Made by a program: the position numbers and the translations under genes. From assembly GCA_947629075.1 (NCBI GenBank), contig CANRCI010000006.1, forward strand, positions 1 to 30,998: a stretch of 30,998 nucleotides of DNA, in the 5' to 3' direction. The DNA is from an uncultured Bacilli bacterium. Lineage in GTDB: Bacteria > Bacillota_I > Bacilli_A > RF39 > UBA660. The notes beneath the pieces were generated by a model, which worked only from the letters and a program-made list of their open reading frames with translations, was not told the DNA's origin and did no database searches. Positions 15,622-26,700 of this stretch are shown piece by piece; within the stretch, counting starts at the first letter, position 1; each line of letters opens with the position of its first letter.

Positions 15622-16812
15622 ATGGACAAACGAATTATTTTTCATATTGATGTAAATAATGCCTTTTTGTCATGGACCGCAATTAAAATGTTAAAAGAGG
15701 GATATGAACGTGATATCAGAAAAATTCCTGCTATCATCGGTGGAGATGAGTCCAAAAGACATGGTATCGTTTTAGCTAAATCACCCGTTGCTAAAAAATA
15801 TGGCATCAAAACAGCTGAAACTATTTATAGTGCTAAAAAGAAGTGTGCCAATTTGGAGATCTTTCCATCAGATTATCAATACTATTCCAAAATATCTAAA
15901 AAATTTTTTCAACATCTCGCTAAGTATTCACCCAATATCGAAAAGACTTCAGTCGATGAGTGTTATATCGATATGACGGGGACTAAATTTTTATATGCCA
16001 ATTTAGAAAAACTAGCTTATGACATTAAGGAAGAGGTCAAAGAAAAGTTTGGCTTCACTGTAAATATTGGTATTGCTAATAACAAGTTGTGTGCTAAGAT
16101 GGCATCAGACTTTGAAAAACCTGATCGCATCCATACTTTGTACGAAGATGAAGTAAAGAATAAAATGTGGCCTCTCGATGTCGGTAAATTATTTATGGTT
16201 GGGGAAAAAAGTGCTACGAAACTTAAAAAATTGGGGATTAATACTATTGGTGATCTTGCCACCAGCGACACCAATATGTTGACTAAATATTTTAAGAGCC
16301 AGGGGATTATCATGTGGAAACATGCCAATGGAATAGATGAAAGTCCCGTTGAATATCGCAAACCTAAAAACAAAGGTATAAGCACGTCCGAAACTTTATC
16401 AACAGATGTTGGGGATAAAAATAAATTAAAAAAGATCTTGATGCATCAAACAGAAAAAGTATGTCGTGATATCAGGAGAAAAAAACTTTATACGACTACA
16501 ATTGCGGTTACCATGAAAACTCACGATTTTGTAAGCTCTTCAAAACAGATGACTTTGGATAATCCGACTAATTCGACAGACGAAATTTCTCAATGTGTCA
16601 TGAATGTTTTCGACAGTTTATATGATGGAGAAAAAATAAGAAATATTGGGGTTAGACTTAGTAATTTATCCCCTAACAATACGCGCCAAATTTCAATCTT
16701 TAATGAAAAGAGAGAAAGTGACGATAAGATTCAAAATGCTTTAGATGAAATAAATGATAAATTTGGTTCTTCATCGGTAATTAAAGCATCACTTTTAGAT
16801 AGTGACAAATAA
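15622..16812 (+). CDS. Y-family DNA polymerase (DinB/UmuC-like)
   Basis: Translesion DNA polymerase of the ImpB/MucB/SamB-type branch. The catalytic carboxylates are Asp10 in FHIDVNNAF and Asp112/Glu113 in SVDECYIDMTG; Phe15 aligns with the steric gate that excludes ribonucleotides. The palm and fingers are followed by a helix-hairpin-helix-like segment (GEKSATKLKKLGINTIGDLA) and the little finger domain. The start is ATG 15622 with GGTGAT at 15612-15617; the in-frame GTG at 15613 lies inside that site. The 396-residue length is a little longer than E. coli Pol IV (351). The SOS box and promoter directly upstream support DNA-damage induction. No beta-clamp motif can be assigned with certainty, although ISIFNE near residue 358 is clamp-motif-like. 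Confidence 0.9.
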   Translation: MDKRIIFHIDVNNAFLSWTAIKMLKEGYERDIRKIPAIIGGDESKRHGIVLAKSPVAKKYGIKTAETIYSAKKKCANLEIFPSDYQYYSKISKKFFQHLAKYSPNIEKTSVDECYIDMTGTKFLYANLEKLAYDIKEEVKEKFGFTVNIGIANNKLCAKMASDFEKPDRIHTLYEDEVKNKMWPLDVGKLFMVGEKSATKLKKLGINTIGDLATSDTNMLTKYFKSQGIIMWKHANGIDESPVEYRKPKNKGISTSETLSTDVGDKNKLKKILMHQTEKVCRDIRRKKLYTTTIAVTMKTHDFVSSSKQMTLDNPTNSTDEISQCVMNVFDSLYDGEKIRNIGVRLSNLSPNNTRQISIFNEKRESDDKIQNALDEINDKFGSSSVIKASLLDSDK

Positions 16813-16872
16813 ATTTTTAAATGATAGTATTAAGTTATATGATTAGAACATAATAAAAAGGAGGCAATAGTT

Positions 16873-17814
16873 ATGGATATAAATCAAGAGAACATTAATG
16901 AGTTTTTAAATAAATACATTTCTTTTGTAAATCGTATAAGTGATAAAAATTCATATCCTAAAAACTTGCGACATGTTTTATATTTAATTGTCCCAGCATT
17001 TGTTCAAAAATATGGCTTTAATTATGAGAGTACTATTGAACGTTGTTTTGAAGAAGTGCCAATTATAATAAGTGAAAAAGAAAATGATAGTTGTACAGCC
17101 TTTTTTGCTAGAAACATGAAGAAGAATCCCGATGGGGAAAAACCTCTTTATTACACCCAAAAATATATTGTCTTGCAACAATATCAAAATGCCTCTTTGA
17201 TTGAACTTTTCGATAATATTATTCATGAAATGAACCATGCAGTAAATTCGATAATCAATGAAATAAAGTACGATGAAAAGACAGTTTCAATGCGAACTGG
17301 ACTGGTATACATGACATATGATCGCAATAATTTGAAGAAAGTTATCAGTAAAGACAATACGACTACTTTAGAAGAAATAATTAATACGAGACAAACTGAA
17401 AGTTTAATTGAAATCATTAAAAATTATGCTAATTTTGAGATAGATAATCCAGAGTTTTCTAGTTGTCTTTACAGTATTAAGTCTTCGATATCCTCTGATT
17501 ATCAATCAAATGCTTATTTGTTACAGTCCTATGTCTGTAAGGAACTTATGAAGAATAAAACGTTTATTCCTACGGTTGAGAATTTGCGTTTTAAAGGAAA
17601 TGTCGATGACATTCCATCTTGGTTTGATAACATTACTAATATCGATGGCAGTTATTTAAAATTAGCTCGTCTTTTAGATGAGATACTTGAAGATGAAAAA
17701 AAACTGGTCAAAGTTAAATGGTTTAAAAATATAAAAATAAATAAAATAAGAGAAAAGATAAATGCGGTATTAGAAATAGTAGCTATTTTCGATAAAAATT
17801 GTGTTTATAGGTGA
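16873..17814 (+). CDS. Putative zinc metalloprotease with HExxH motif
   Basis: Family not recognised. The notable motif is IIHEMNHAVN with HEMNH at residues 118-122, matching the HExxH zinc-protease signature on a predicted helix. A Glu-rich helix about 50 residues later (LEEIINTRQTESLIEI, 166-181) could supply the third ligand as in gluzincins. No signal peptide or transmembrane segment is visible, so it is probably cytoplasmic. The helical C-terminal third ends in a Lys/Ile-rich stretch. The start is ATG 16873 with AAAAGGAGG just upstream. It follows the polymerase by 60 bases without a terminator and precedes the deacetylase gene by four bases, so it may be part of the same message. Protease activity is inference from one motif. 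Confidence 0.7.
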   Translation: MDINQENINEFLNKYISFVNRISDKNSYPKNLRHVLYLIVPAFVQKYGFNYESTIERCFEEVPIIISEKENDSCTAFFARNMKKNPDGEKPLYYTQKYIVLQQYQNASLIELFDNIIHEMNHAVNSIINEIKYDEKTVSMRTGLVYMTYDRNNLKKVISKDNTTTLEEIINTRQTESLIEIIKNYANFEIDNPEFSSCLYSIKSSISSDYQSNAYLLQSYVCKELMKNKTFIPTVENLRFKGNVDDIPSWFDNITNIDGSYLKLARLLDEILEDEKKLVKVKWFKNIKINKIREKINAVLEIVAIFDKNCVYR

Positions 17815-17818
17815 GATA

Positions 17819-18778
17819 ATGAAAAAGGTAAACATAGTATTATTTTTGTTAATTGGATTGGGTCTAGTAGGTATCATAGTTGGTAAAATTTATGTAGATA
17901 ATGCCCATGAAAAAGAAAAGCAAGTAGTTGAAGTTTTTGCATATAAAAATAGTGAAACTTTGGATAATTTGATTAGTATTGTTAGGAATTTTGTCTCAGA
18001 TAAAAAAGCGAATATCAAAGCTGTTAAAGGAAAGTTTGAAAAAAAAGAAGAAAAGCCGAAAGAGACGACTGAAAAAAATACGAGTTCGACTAATCAAAGT
18101 ACTTACGCTACCAGTATTGCTGTCTTAAACTATCATTTTTTTTACGATGAAAAAACAGAATCTTGTAATGAAAGCATTTGTCTTTCCAAAACTATGTTTG
18201 AAAAACATTTACAATATTTTAGAGATAATGGCTTTAAGACCTTGACTATGGAAGAATATCGCGCTTGGATGTATGGTGAGATCAATCTTCCTAAAAAAAG
18301 TGTTTTAATAACAGTTGATGATGGTGCGATGGGAACGGGAAAAACGAATGGCAATATTTTAGGACCATTACTACAGAAATACAATGCTCATGCTACTTTA
18401 TTTTTAATAACTGGTTGGTGGGATAAGAGCAATTATGAAACTAAAAATTTGGAAATCGAGTCGCACGGTGATTTGCTGCACGAAGATGTAACTTGTGATG
18501 ATGGTTCGACCAAATATTTCATCGCCTGTCGTAGTAAAGAAGCCATTTTAAAAGATCTCCAAACTTCAATTTCTAAACTTAATTCTAAAAAAGCCTTTTG
18601 TTATCCTTTTTATACATACAACAGTAAAACTATAAGTGCGGTAAAAGAAAGTGGTTTTAAACTAGCCTTTATCGGTGGTAATAGAAAGAGTAAAAGAAGC
18701 GACGATAAATATAAAATTCCTAGATATGTAATCCATAAAACCACTTCGGTTGCGGCTTTAAAAAATATGGTTAATTAA
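17819..18778 (+). CDS. Membrane-anchored polysaccharide deacetylase (CE4/NodB family)
   Basis: Predicted extracellular metal-dependent deacetylase acting on N-acetylated glycan, most likely peptidoglycan. Residues 5-24 form an uncleaved signal anchor; 30-97 are a charged Lys/Glu and Ser/Thr linker; the NodB domain begins near 99 (SIAVLNYHFF). Motif 1 is TVDDGA with Asp167 (base) and Asp168 (metal). The metal His pair is His216 and His221 in ESHGDLLHE, an HX4H spacing common in Gram-positive members. AFCYPFYTYN (259-268) corresponds to motif 3. I choose ATG 17819, with AGGTGA overlapping the preceding stop, rather than GTG 17801. It sits last in the polymerase-protease-deacetylase run and converges with the minus-strand gene at 18814. 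Confidence 0.88.
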   Translation: MKKVNIVLFLLIGLGLVGIIVGKIYVDNAHEKEKQVVEVFAYKNSETLDNLISIVRNFVSDKKANIKAVKGKFEKKEEKPKETTEKNTSSTNQSTYATSIAVLNYHFFYDEKTESCNESICLSKTMFEKHLQYFRDNGFKTLTMEEYRAWMYGEINLPKKSVLITVDDGAMGTGKTNGNILGPLLQKYNAHATLFLITGWWDKSNYETKNLEIESHGDLLHEDVTCDDGSTKYFIACRSKEAILKDLQTSISKLNSKKAFCYPFYTYNSKTISAVKESGFKLAFIGGNRKSKRSDDKYKIPRYVIHKTTSVAALKNMVN

Positions 18779-18784
18779 AAAAAG

Positions 18785-18815
18785 AGAACTATTTGAAAAT
18801 ATTTCATTTAGTTCT
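18785..18815. terminator. Bidirectional terminator between convergent genes
   Basis: AGAACTA (18785-18791) pairs with TAGTTCT (18809-18815), with an inner helix TGAAA/TTTCA around ATA. T-rich sequence follows on the plus strand (18815-18827), and the minus strand continues into CTCTTTTTTT. The minus-strand stop codon lies in the hairpin. Confidence 0.65.
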
Positions 18816-20106
18816 ATTTTATTTTTACCAATTCTTTTAATTCTTTGTTGTCGGTATCGGTATAAATATTTTTAGATATGACGTTACTATTCTTTCTTTT
18901 AAATTCACCATCTAAATAATGATAATAAGCTCCTGGAGTGATAACTCCATTTAGTCTGATGACGTCACTACCACTGGATGCTAAAACTTTGTCAACCAAT
19001 TTAACGCAGTTGGTCCAAAGAAGATAGTAAAGTTTGTAGGTACTCTTATTGAATTTATAAAACTTGGCTTTGGTGTAACGATATAAAATGCTGGCATAGT
19101 CATCATATCTTTTTGATAAGTCTAGTTCTTGGTCACACTTCCAACGATAGGTGTAGCTTTTAACTTTTTCAAGTTCTTTATGAACGTTTTCCTTTTGTTT
19201 TTTAGTAAGTGAAAGGCCAAAGACAAAGATCGTTTTATTGGAGTGTTTCGTACAAAATTTGATATAGTCTTCCGGATTATCAATTTCAAAAAGTGTTCCT
19301 TCCCCGATTAAATCAAATAGTCTTTTCGATCTTTCATCATAGCAACCATAAGAATATACCTTTCCATCAAACGATAAATCGGCATGACCGAATTTACCAA
19401 TATTAGTCTCTTTGACATGGATAAATATTTCTAAATCAACTTTATCATCGATTTCTTTGTTCTTTATTACGACTGGAGTTTCGTACTTAGTTAAAAACTT
19501 ATTTATTTTGGTATAGACAGTATAGGGAATAAAAACGCTGAATATTATTGGTAGATTAATTCTTATATGTCTTCGGCCAGTAAATTGTTTAGGAAATAAT
19601 TCTCTTAAATAATCGTATAGAAATGTTAATGATACCCCGAATAGATATAGGGAACTGATAAAGGTAAGAGTTGAGATGTTTCTAATTGGAAATAAAATCA
19701 TTACATAGGCGAAGGCAAAATCGATAATACTAAAGATAAACATTCTTAAAAAGCCATCAAATCCACGGTAGCGATATAAAAAAGCGATTGTGAATTTAAT
19801 TAGTCCATTTACAAACATGTATAATCCGAAAGTTATCGGGAATAGCGCTAACATCTTTTGGGGATTAAAATAAAAGAAAACTCCGACTACTAATGTTGAA
19901 ATGGATAACAATATATTTTGAACGTTCTTTTTCTTTAAAGTGCTAAAGACTAGAAAAATGAGGGATATAAAAATAGTACTTAATGAAATTATCAAGTGAA
20001 TAGCACCAGCAAAAAAGTTGGGCGCTAACAGAAGTAATAGTCCTAGGACAAAGAAAGAAATGAATCCCGCTAAAAGCGAAACTTCCGATTGCATTTTTTC
20101 GTTCAT
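18814..20106 (-). CDS. DUF308-like membrane protein fused to a putative permuted papain-like domain
   Basis: Function unknown. Residues about 10-165 contain six or so hydrophobic segments in paired arrangement, resembling the HdeD/DUF308 membrane family. A short further hydrophobic stretch (about 183-197) leads to a soluble domain of about 215 residues. In it, His241 in GKFGHADLSFDG and Cys367 in YYLLWTNCVKLVDKVL are arranged His-first, Cys-second, with an NC motif. That order is typical of circularly permuted papain-fold families such as LRAT, PPPDE and YiiX-like proteins, not ordinary NlpC/P60. I therefore infer a thiol hydrolase, or lipid- or peptide-acting domain, at the membrane. The start ATG (20106-20104) follows GAGGTGAT. 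It is the only complete minus-strand gene here. Confidence 0.75.
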   Translation of the reverse strand: MNEKMQSEVSLLAGFISFFVLGLLLLLAPNFFAGAIHLIISLSTIFISLIFLVFSTLKKKNVQNILLSISTLVVGVFFYFNPQKMLALFPITFGLYMFVNGLIKFTIAFLYRYRGFDGFLRMFIFSIIDFAFAYVMILFPIRNISTLTFISSLYLFGVSLTFLYDYLRELFPKQFTGRRHIRINLPIIFSVFIPYTVYTKINKFLTKYETPVVIKNKEIDDKVDLEIFIHVKETNIGKFGHADLSFDGKVYSYGCYDERSKRLFDLIGEGTLFEIDNPEDYIKFCTKHSNKTIFVFGLSLTKKQKENVHKELEKVKSYTYRWKCDQELDLSKRYDDYASILYRYTKAKFYKFNKSTYKLYYLLWTNCVKLVDKVLASSGSDVIRLNGVITPGAYYHYLDGEFKRKNSNVISKNIYTDTDNKELKELVKIK

Positions 20107-20175
20107 GTCATCACCTCGACAACTTAAAGTCTATCATAAAAAGTAGAAATATGATACTATAAAGTTGGTGATGCT
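20107..20175. promoter_or_regulatory. Divergent promoter region
   Basis: This 69-base gap must drive both the membrane protein (minus) and the Nudix gene (plus). On the plus strand an extended -10 TGATACTAT lies at 20152-20160 and GGTGAT (20166-20171) is the ribosome site. On the minus strand a TATGAT -10 candidate lies at 20138-20133. Neither has a good -35. Confidence 0.35.
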
Positions 20176-20706
20176 ATGAATAAATTAGTTAGTGAAGAGT
20201 TTCCTTTTCACGGTCGTCGTTTTGATGTTGTGAAACGTACTTATGAAAATAGCGATGGTAAGTTGTATAGTCGGGAAATTGTTAAAACGCCTTCTGCTAG
20301 TATCGTTCTGGCCATTGATGAAGAAGACAATGTCATTTTCGTCGAACAACTTCGCGAAGCGATAGAAAAGAACACTTTGGAGTTACCAGCGGGACTCGTC
20401 GAAGAAAACGAAGATCCTAAAAGTGCTGCTATCCGTGAACTGCGTGAAGAAACTGGTTATGTAGTAAAAGATAGCGATGTTACATTTTTGACTTCTGTCT
20501 ATACCTCTTGTGGCTTTACTGATGAAAAAATTTATATTTATGTCGCTAAAAATATAACCCGTGGGGAAACTTCTTTTGATGAAGATGAAAATATCGAAAA
20601 AATAATAAAAATACCATTTTCTAAGGTATTGGAAATGGCTAAGAATTCTGAACTAGAACAAGCTAATCAAAATGTTGCTATTCTGTTATATAATTTAAAA
20701 AAGTGA
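20176..20706 (+). CDS. Nudix hydrolase, probable ADP-ribose pyrophosphatase
   Basis: Cytoplasmic pyrophosphohydrolase cleaving a nucleoside diphosphate linked to a second moiety. The Nudix box GX5EX7REUXEEXGU is complete: Gly at residue 75 (GLVEENE), then RELREETGYV ending near residue 97. The N-terminal part (FHGRRFDVVKRTY) and the segment VYTSCGFTDEKIYIYVA after the box fit the NudF/ADP-ribose subgroup, although substrate cannot be proved by motif. Length 176 is typical. It is divergent from the membrane protein gene and ends inside a strong terminator, so it is probably a single-gene transcript. Confidence 0.92.
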   Translation: MNKLVSEEFPFHGRRFDVVKRTYENSDGKLYSREIVKTPSASIVLAIDEEDNVIFVEQLREAIEKNTLELPAGLVEENEDPKSAAIRELREETGYVVKDSDVTFLTSVYTSCGFTDEKIYIYVAKNITRGETSFDEDENIEKIIKIPFSKVLEMAKNSELEQANQNVAILLYNLKK

Positions 20707-20727
20707 TACTTGAATATCACTTTTTTT
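20700..20727 (+). terminator. Intrinsic terminator of the Nudix gene
   Basis: Nine-base stem AAAGTGATA (20700-20708) / TATCACTTT (20715-20723), loop CTTGAA, T run to 20727. The stem includes the TGA stop codon. Confidence 0.85.
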
Positions 20728-20738
20728 AATGATATGAT
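20710..20738 (+). promoter_or_regulatory. Promoter of the glucan synthase gene, overlapping the terminator
   Basis: TTGAAT (20710-20715), 17-base spacer, TATGAT (20733-20738) with the TGA extension (20730-20732). The -35 lies in the loop of the Nudix terminator. Start near 20745, about 40 bases before ATG 20786. Confidence 0.55.
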
Positions 20739-20785
20739 TTAGTTGAGGAATACTGGGGTTTAAAATTAGATTGTGAGGTTAAAAA

Positions 20786-23700
20786 ATGAAAGCTAGTTAT
20801 AAAAATTTTAGAAAAGACTATAGAAATATATCTAATTATTATGATTACCTTGTAAAACTCACTAAAAACCATACTTTTGTAGGAACTACTAATGAATGGA
20901 TAATTGACAATTACTATTTAGTTGTCGAATTAAAGAATTTAATGCGTAAAAGATTTCATAATAACTTAAAAGTAAAAAAATTAGTTGCTGAAAATGAAGA
21001 AATCTTTGACCTTTTATTAGATATTTATGAGAAACATAATTACAATGTTGGGTTTAAAACTTTGATTCGTGAACTAAATATGTATCAGACGAAAAACAAT
21101 GTCTATTTTTCTTATTCGACAATTAGTATAATAGATGTTTTTTTGACGTTCATAATTATGAATAAACTTAATGAGTTGTGTAAGAAAAAATGGTATAAAC
21201 AAGAACAGAAAGAAAAAGTCAAAGTGTTGATGGCTAAAATTGAGAAAGCCAAAAATGAGGATGACTTCTTCGATTTAAAAGATTTCATAACAATTGATGA
21301 CTATATAGTTGAACACCCTGATTATTTAGCTCATCTCTATAGCGAGTTGAAAGAACTTGGGGAAATCTCTAATGATATCTTTGTCGATTTAAATAAATTG
21401 TTATCTAAAAATAAAATCAATTTAAAGAAAATTATTAATGATGAACATGAAGATAGTATCAACAACAATATTTTAGTATCTAATTTGATTAATGATTTAA
21501 AGATGGTTATTCGTCTTGACAGTGTAGTTTTATTAGATAAGATTAGTCGTACTGAAAAGTTGTTGTTAAAGGATCCTATTTATGATGAGATGACTCCTGA
21601 GACTAAGGCGATGTATCGTAAACAGATCGTTAAAAACAGTGAAAAAGCAGATGAAGAAGAGTACGATTACGTCAATAAGTTGATCATGAAATGTGACCAT
21701 AAAAAAGAACATATCGGATTCTATATCTTTCCAAAAGAGAATTTGCAATTGCGCAGTGTTTTGTATGTAACATCAATTTTGGTTTTCACAGTATTGATAA
21801 GTTATTTACTATCACCATATCTATTGCAAAATAGATTGTTGAGTTTCGTTCTTTTATTAATTCCCATTAGTGAGTTAGTAATTCAAACAATCAATAAAAT
21901 ACTGACGAAAATCTTTCCAGTAAAACCAATGCCAAAATTGGATTATTCTAAAGGTATACCTAAGAAAGATGCTACGATGGTAGTAATTGCAACGATTGTT
22001 AAAGATACTAAGAAAATTGATGACTTGTTTGCTGTATTAGAGACTTATCATATCGAGGGTAATACCAATAATCTATACTTTACTCTTTTAGGTGATTGTA
22101 AGGAAAACAATGAACAAGATTATGAGTTGGATGAAGAAATTGCTCAGTACGGTTTAAATAAAGTTAAAAGCTTAAATGAGAAGTATGGTAAAGATTATTT
22201 CCATTTCGTATATCGCCGTCGTGCTTTTAATCCAGCTGAAGGTAAATATCTAGGATATGAGAGAAAAAGAGGTGGATTGATTCACTTCAATAAACTTCTT
22301 TTGAATAAATTGAGTAAGAAAGAAAAAGAAAAATATGTCTATGTTGAAACAGTAAGTAAATTAAAAGAAAAGATAAAATATGTAATTACTCTTGATACTG
22401 ATAATAAATTTGTTTTGTCTTCTGCTCAAAAGATGGTTGGTCTAATGGCTCACCCTCTAAATAAACCAGTATTGAATCGTGAAAAGACAAAAGTTATTGG
22501 AGGTTATGGTATTGTTCAATCTCGTTTGAGTATTGATATCGAATCTACTAATAAATCAGCTTATTCACAACTTATGGCAGGAATTGGTGGATTTGATGTA
22601 TATTCAACCATTGTACCTAATTTCTATTACGATTTGTTTAGAGAGGGAAGTTTCTGTGGAAAAGGTATTTATGATTTAGAGGTTTTTGATACTGTCATAT
22701 CTAATACTTTCCCAGAGAATTTAATCTTATCTCACGATTTAATAGAGGGTAACTACTTGCGTTGTGGTTATGCTTCAGATATTGAATTAATCGATGATTT
22801 CCCAGCCGAATTTTTGGTAGATGCATCGCGTCAGTCACGTTGGGCTAGAGGTGACGTTCAAGTAACGGGATGGTTAAAAAATACTGTTAAGAATGCCAAA
22901 GGTGAAAAAGTTAAGAACCCATTAAATCTAATCGAACGTTTTAAAATATTCGATAACATCAGAAGAATGCTTATCGATCCCGTACTTTTGGTTTTGATAT
23001 TTTTAGCTTTCTTCTATGCCAAGACTTCACCACTAGTAACATTGCTTGTCGTTTTGATAGTAATCTTCTTACCGATGTTATTGTATTTAAAAGATTTTTT
23101 GCGTCTACAGAATGCCAAAATGTTGTCTTTCAAATATTATGATGATTTAGTGTTCGGTAACTTTGCTATTATTTCGAGAGTCCTTATCTCTTTCGTTACC
23201 ATTCCGTATTACACTTATCTATATTTGAATTCGATGATTCGTTCAATTTATAGAATGACGATCAGTCATCGCAATCTTTTAAACTGGGTAACGGCTGAAG
23301 ATGCTGCGAAGACTATTAATAACGATTTAACTACTTATATAAAAGCTTTTAAACCTAATTATTTTGCTGTTTTAGTGCTTTTGATAATTTGTGCCTTAAA
23401 TGGATTTAAGTATGCGATTGCTATAGCTATTCTTTCCCTTCTATTACTTTTTGCACCGTTTTTAATGAACATGATAAGTAAAAGTGAAGAGGATAAGAGT
23501 CGTGACTTGAAAGAGAGTGAAAAGACTGATGTTAGAGAAATTGCTTTTAGAACTTGGTTGTACTTCGATTCCCTTTTAACAGAAAAAAATAATTATTTAA
23601 TACCGGATAACTATCAAGTTAATCGTGAGGAAAAAGCCGATAATAAAACGTCTCCAACTGATATAGGTATGAGTATCAATGCTATTATTTCAGCTAAAGA

Positions 23701-26700
23701 ACTAGGATTTATCGGAAGAGATAAATGTCTAAGTCTTTTAAATGGCATAATAACTACTCTTGAGAAAATGGAGAAGTGGAATGGACATCTATACAACTGG
23801 TATAACATTGAGAGATTAGAAAAGTTGTATCCTTATTACGTATCTAGTGTCGATAGTGCTAATCTAGCAGCTTCTCTACTTACATTAAAAGGTTTCTTAG
23901 ATCAATATGATCAATCGTTAAAAGAACGCGTTTCTGATTTGTTTGAAGCGATGAACTTTAAAGTTTTCTATACTAAAGAAGATGTGTTCAGTATTGGTTA
24001 TGATTCGATTGAAGACAGATTATCACCATACAATTACAACAAATTTGCCAGTGAGAGTAGAATTTTAAGTTTCGTTTCTATAGTAAAAGGTGATGCACCA
24101 AGTAAGCATTGGTTATGTCTTGATAAAACATTGACTAAATATAAAAGAAGAAAAGGACTTGTTTCTTGGTCAGGTACATCTTTTGAATATTTCATGCCAT
24201 TAATTTTTATGAAGAGTTATCCTAACACATTGTTAGATGAGAGTTACTTTTTCGCAGAATTTTGTCAAAAGGAATACATGCAAGAAGTCGATAAAAATAT
24301 GCCATGGGGAATTTCCGAGTCTGCTTATGCCGAATTAGACGATGGTCTAAACTATAAGTATCAAGCTTTCTCGACTCCATATTTAAAAGTAATCGAAGAC
24401 AAGAAACAACGTGTCGTTTTGTCACCTTACAGTTCAGCTTTAGCGATTACTATTTCTCCAAAAGAAGTTTATAAAAACCTAAAGAAATTTAAAGAAATTG
24501 AAATGTATGGTGATCTAGGGTTCTATGAAGCTTTTGATTACGATAACAATCAAAAAGTTTTGGCATACTTTGCTCACCATCAAGGAATGATTTTGTCAGC
24601 TTTGACTAATTATTTACAAAATGGTGTTATTCAAGATTACTTTCATCAAGATTTGAGAGTTAAAGCTTTTGAATTGTTATTAAAAGAAAAAGTTCAATTA
24701 AATCCAGTTATCGATTTGAAAATGTTTGGTTATAAAAAATACAATTACGACCGTGAAACAGTGGAAAACGATATCAGAGAATTCAACTATTTATCTGAAG
24801 TTCCCGAAATATCAGTGTTATCAAATTCTAAATATACGGTTTTAATTAATGATCGCGGTAATGGCTTCAGTCGATATATGACTACTCAGTTGAATAGATA
24901 TCGTAAGATTACCGAACAAGATTATGGTAATTTCCTATATATTAAAGATAAATCAACTGGTAAAGTATGGTCTAATACTTATGCTCCTACTAATGTCATT
25001 CCAGAAAAATACAATGTCGTTTTTGCAACTGATAGAATTAAATTTACCCGTTATGATAATCAAATTACAACTAAGACGGAAATAATTGTTGCTCAAAAGA
25101 ATAATGCAGAAATAAGAAAAATAACTTTGAAAAACCACAGTGATGAAGAAAGAGAGATTGAACTTACAACTTATAACGAACCGATAATTGAAGAAAATAT
25201 CGTCGATATTACCCATAGAACATTTAACAATTTATTTATCAATAGTGAATTTGATGAAGCTAGTAAAACTTTATTAGTTTGCCGTAAAAACAATAGTAAG
25301 AAATCTAAAGCTTATTTTGTTGGTAAGATATTTATTGATACTGATATTGATTATCCAGTTACATACGAGACAGAGCGTAAGAACTTTATCGGTAGAAATC
25401 GCAATGTCGATGATCCAGTAGCACTACATCAAACTGATCTTAACAATACGGTTGGAGATAATATCGATCCCGTTATGAGCATGCGTACTAGTGTAGTTAT
25501 TGGACCTGGTGAAAGTAGAGAAGTATACGTAATTAACGGTTATGCTAAATCTAAGAACCAAGCTTTAGATATCACTAATGATTACAGTAGTATTATCAAT
25601 ATTAAGAATGCATTCAGTTATGCGACGATTGCCAATAACATAAATACTAAACTTTTAGATTTAAGTGGTCCAGAAATGCGTAATTACAATATTATGCTTA
25701 ACTACTTATATCAAACTAGTAAACGTTTTGTTAACGATGAACGTAAAGAGATATTGAGTAGAAATAGTTTAAATCAAACTAATTTGTGGAAATTCTCTAT
25801 TACTGGAGATCGACCAATAATTCTGGTAGAGATAAGAGAAAGCGAATCGTTAAATTTCATAAGAGAATTATTAAAAGCTTATGAATATTTTAAAACTCGT
25901 GGTATCTTTATCGATATTGTCATTTTGAATTTGGAAAAGGATAAATATAAACCGATTATTAGTCGTGCGGTTGAACAAGAAATGTATAGAATGAATACGC
26001 TTCTCGATTTTGGAGATACTCCAGGTGTAGTCTATACATTAGATGGTAATGAAGTAAACGATGCGGAAAGATTGTTATTACATATGGTTGCAAGATTGAA
26101 GTTTGATGCCGAAAAAGATAAATCTCTATCAGAGAGTATCATAAAGATGCAACTTGAGAATAAGATGGGATCTTACTCTGTAAAACAGATTGCTGAAGCT
26201 AAACCGGTTAATAACATGAGCAAAAAATTAGAATATTACAATGGCTATGGTGGGTTTGATAAAGATGGTAAGGAATACGTCGTAACTAATCCTGATACTC
26301 CAACACCTTGGTTTAATGTCATTGCTAATCCTAATTTTGGTACCATTGTATCTAATAATGGCTGTGGATTTACTTATGCTTATAACAGTCAGATGTTTAA
26401 AATAACTTCTTGGACTAATGACATTGTCCTAAATGATAAGTCAGAAGGTATCAAGATCGATGACGTTGAGACTAATCCTTCTTTAGCTAGACATGGTTAT
26501 GGTTACTCTAAGTTTGAAAGTAGTGGTGCAGATTATGAACTTGATACTACTCAATTTGTAAGCCGTGACGAAAACATTAAGTTTTATAGATGTTCCCTAA
26601 AGAATACTAGTAAGAAAACTAAAAAATATAAATTGTCATTCTGGATTAATCCAACTTTTGGGCCTAATGAAGAAAAATCAAGTCGTTACCTACTAACTGA

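Noticed and set aside
20115..20121. 0A-box-like heptamer TGTCGAG (minus strand) before the DUF308-like gene
   Set aside because: One mismatch in seven, and it overlaps the ribosome binding site, so it is more likely part of GAGGTGAT than an operator.
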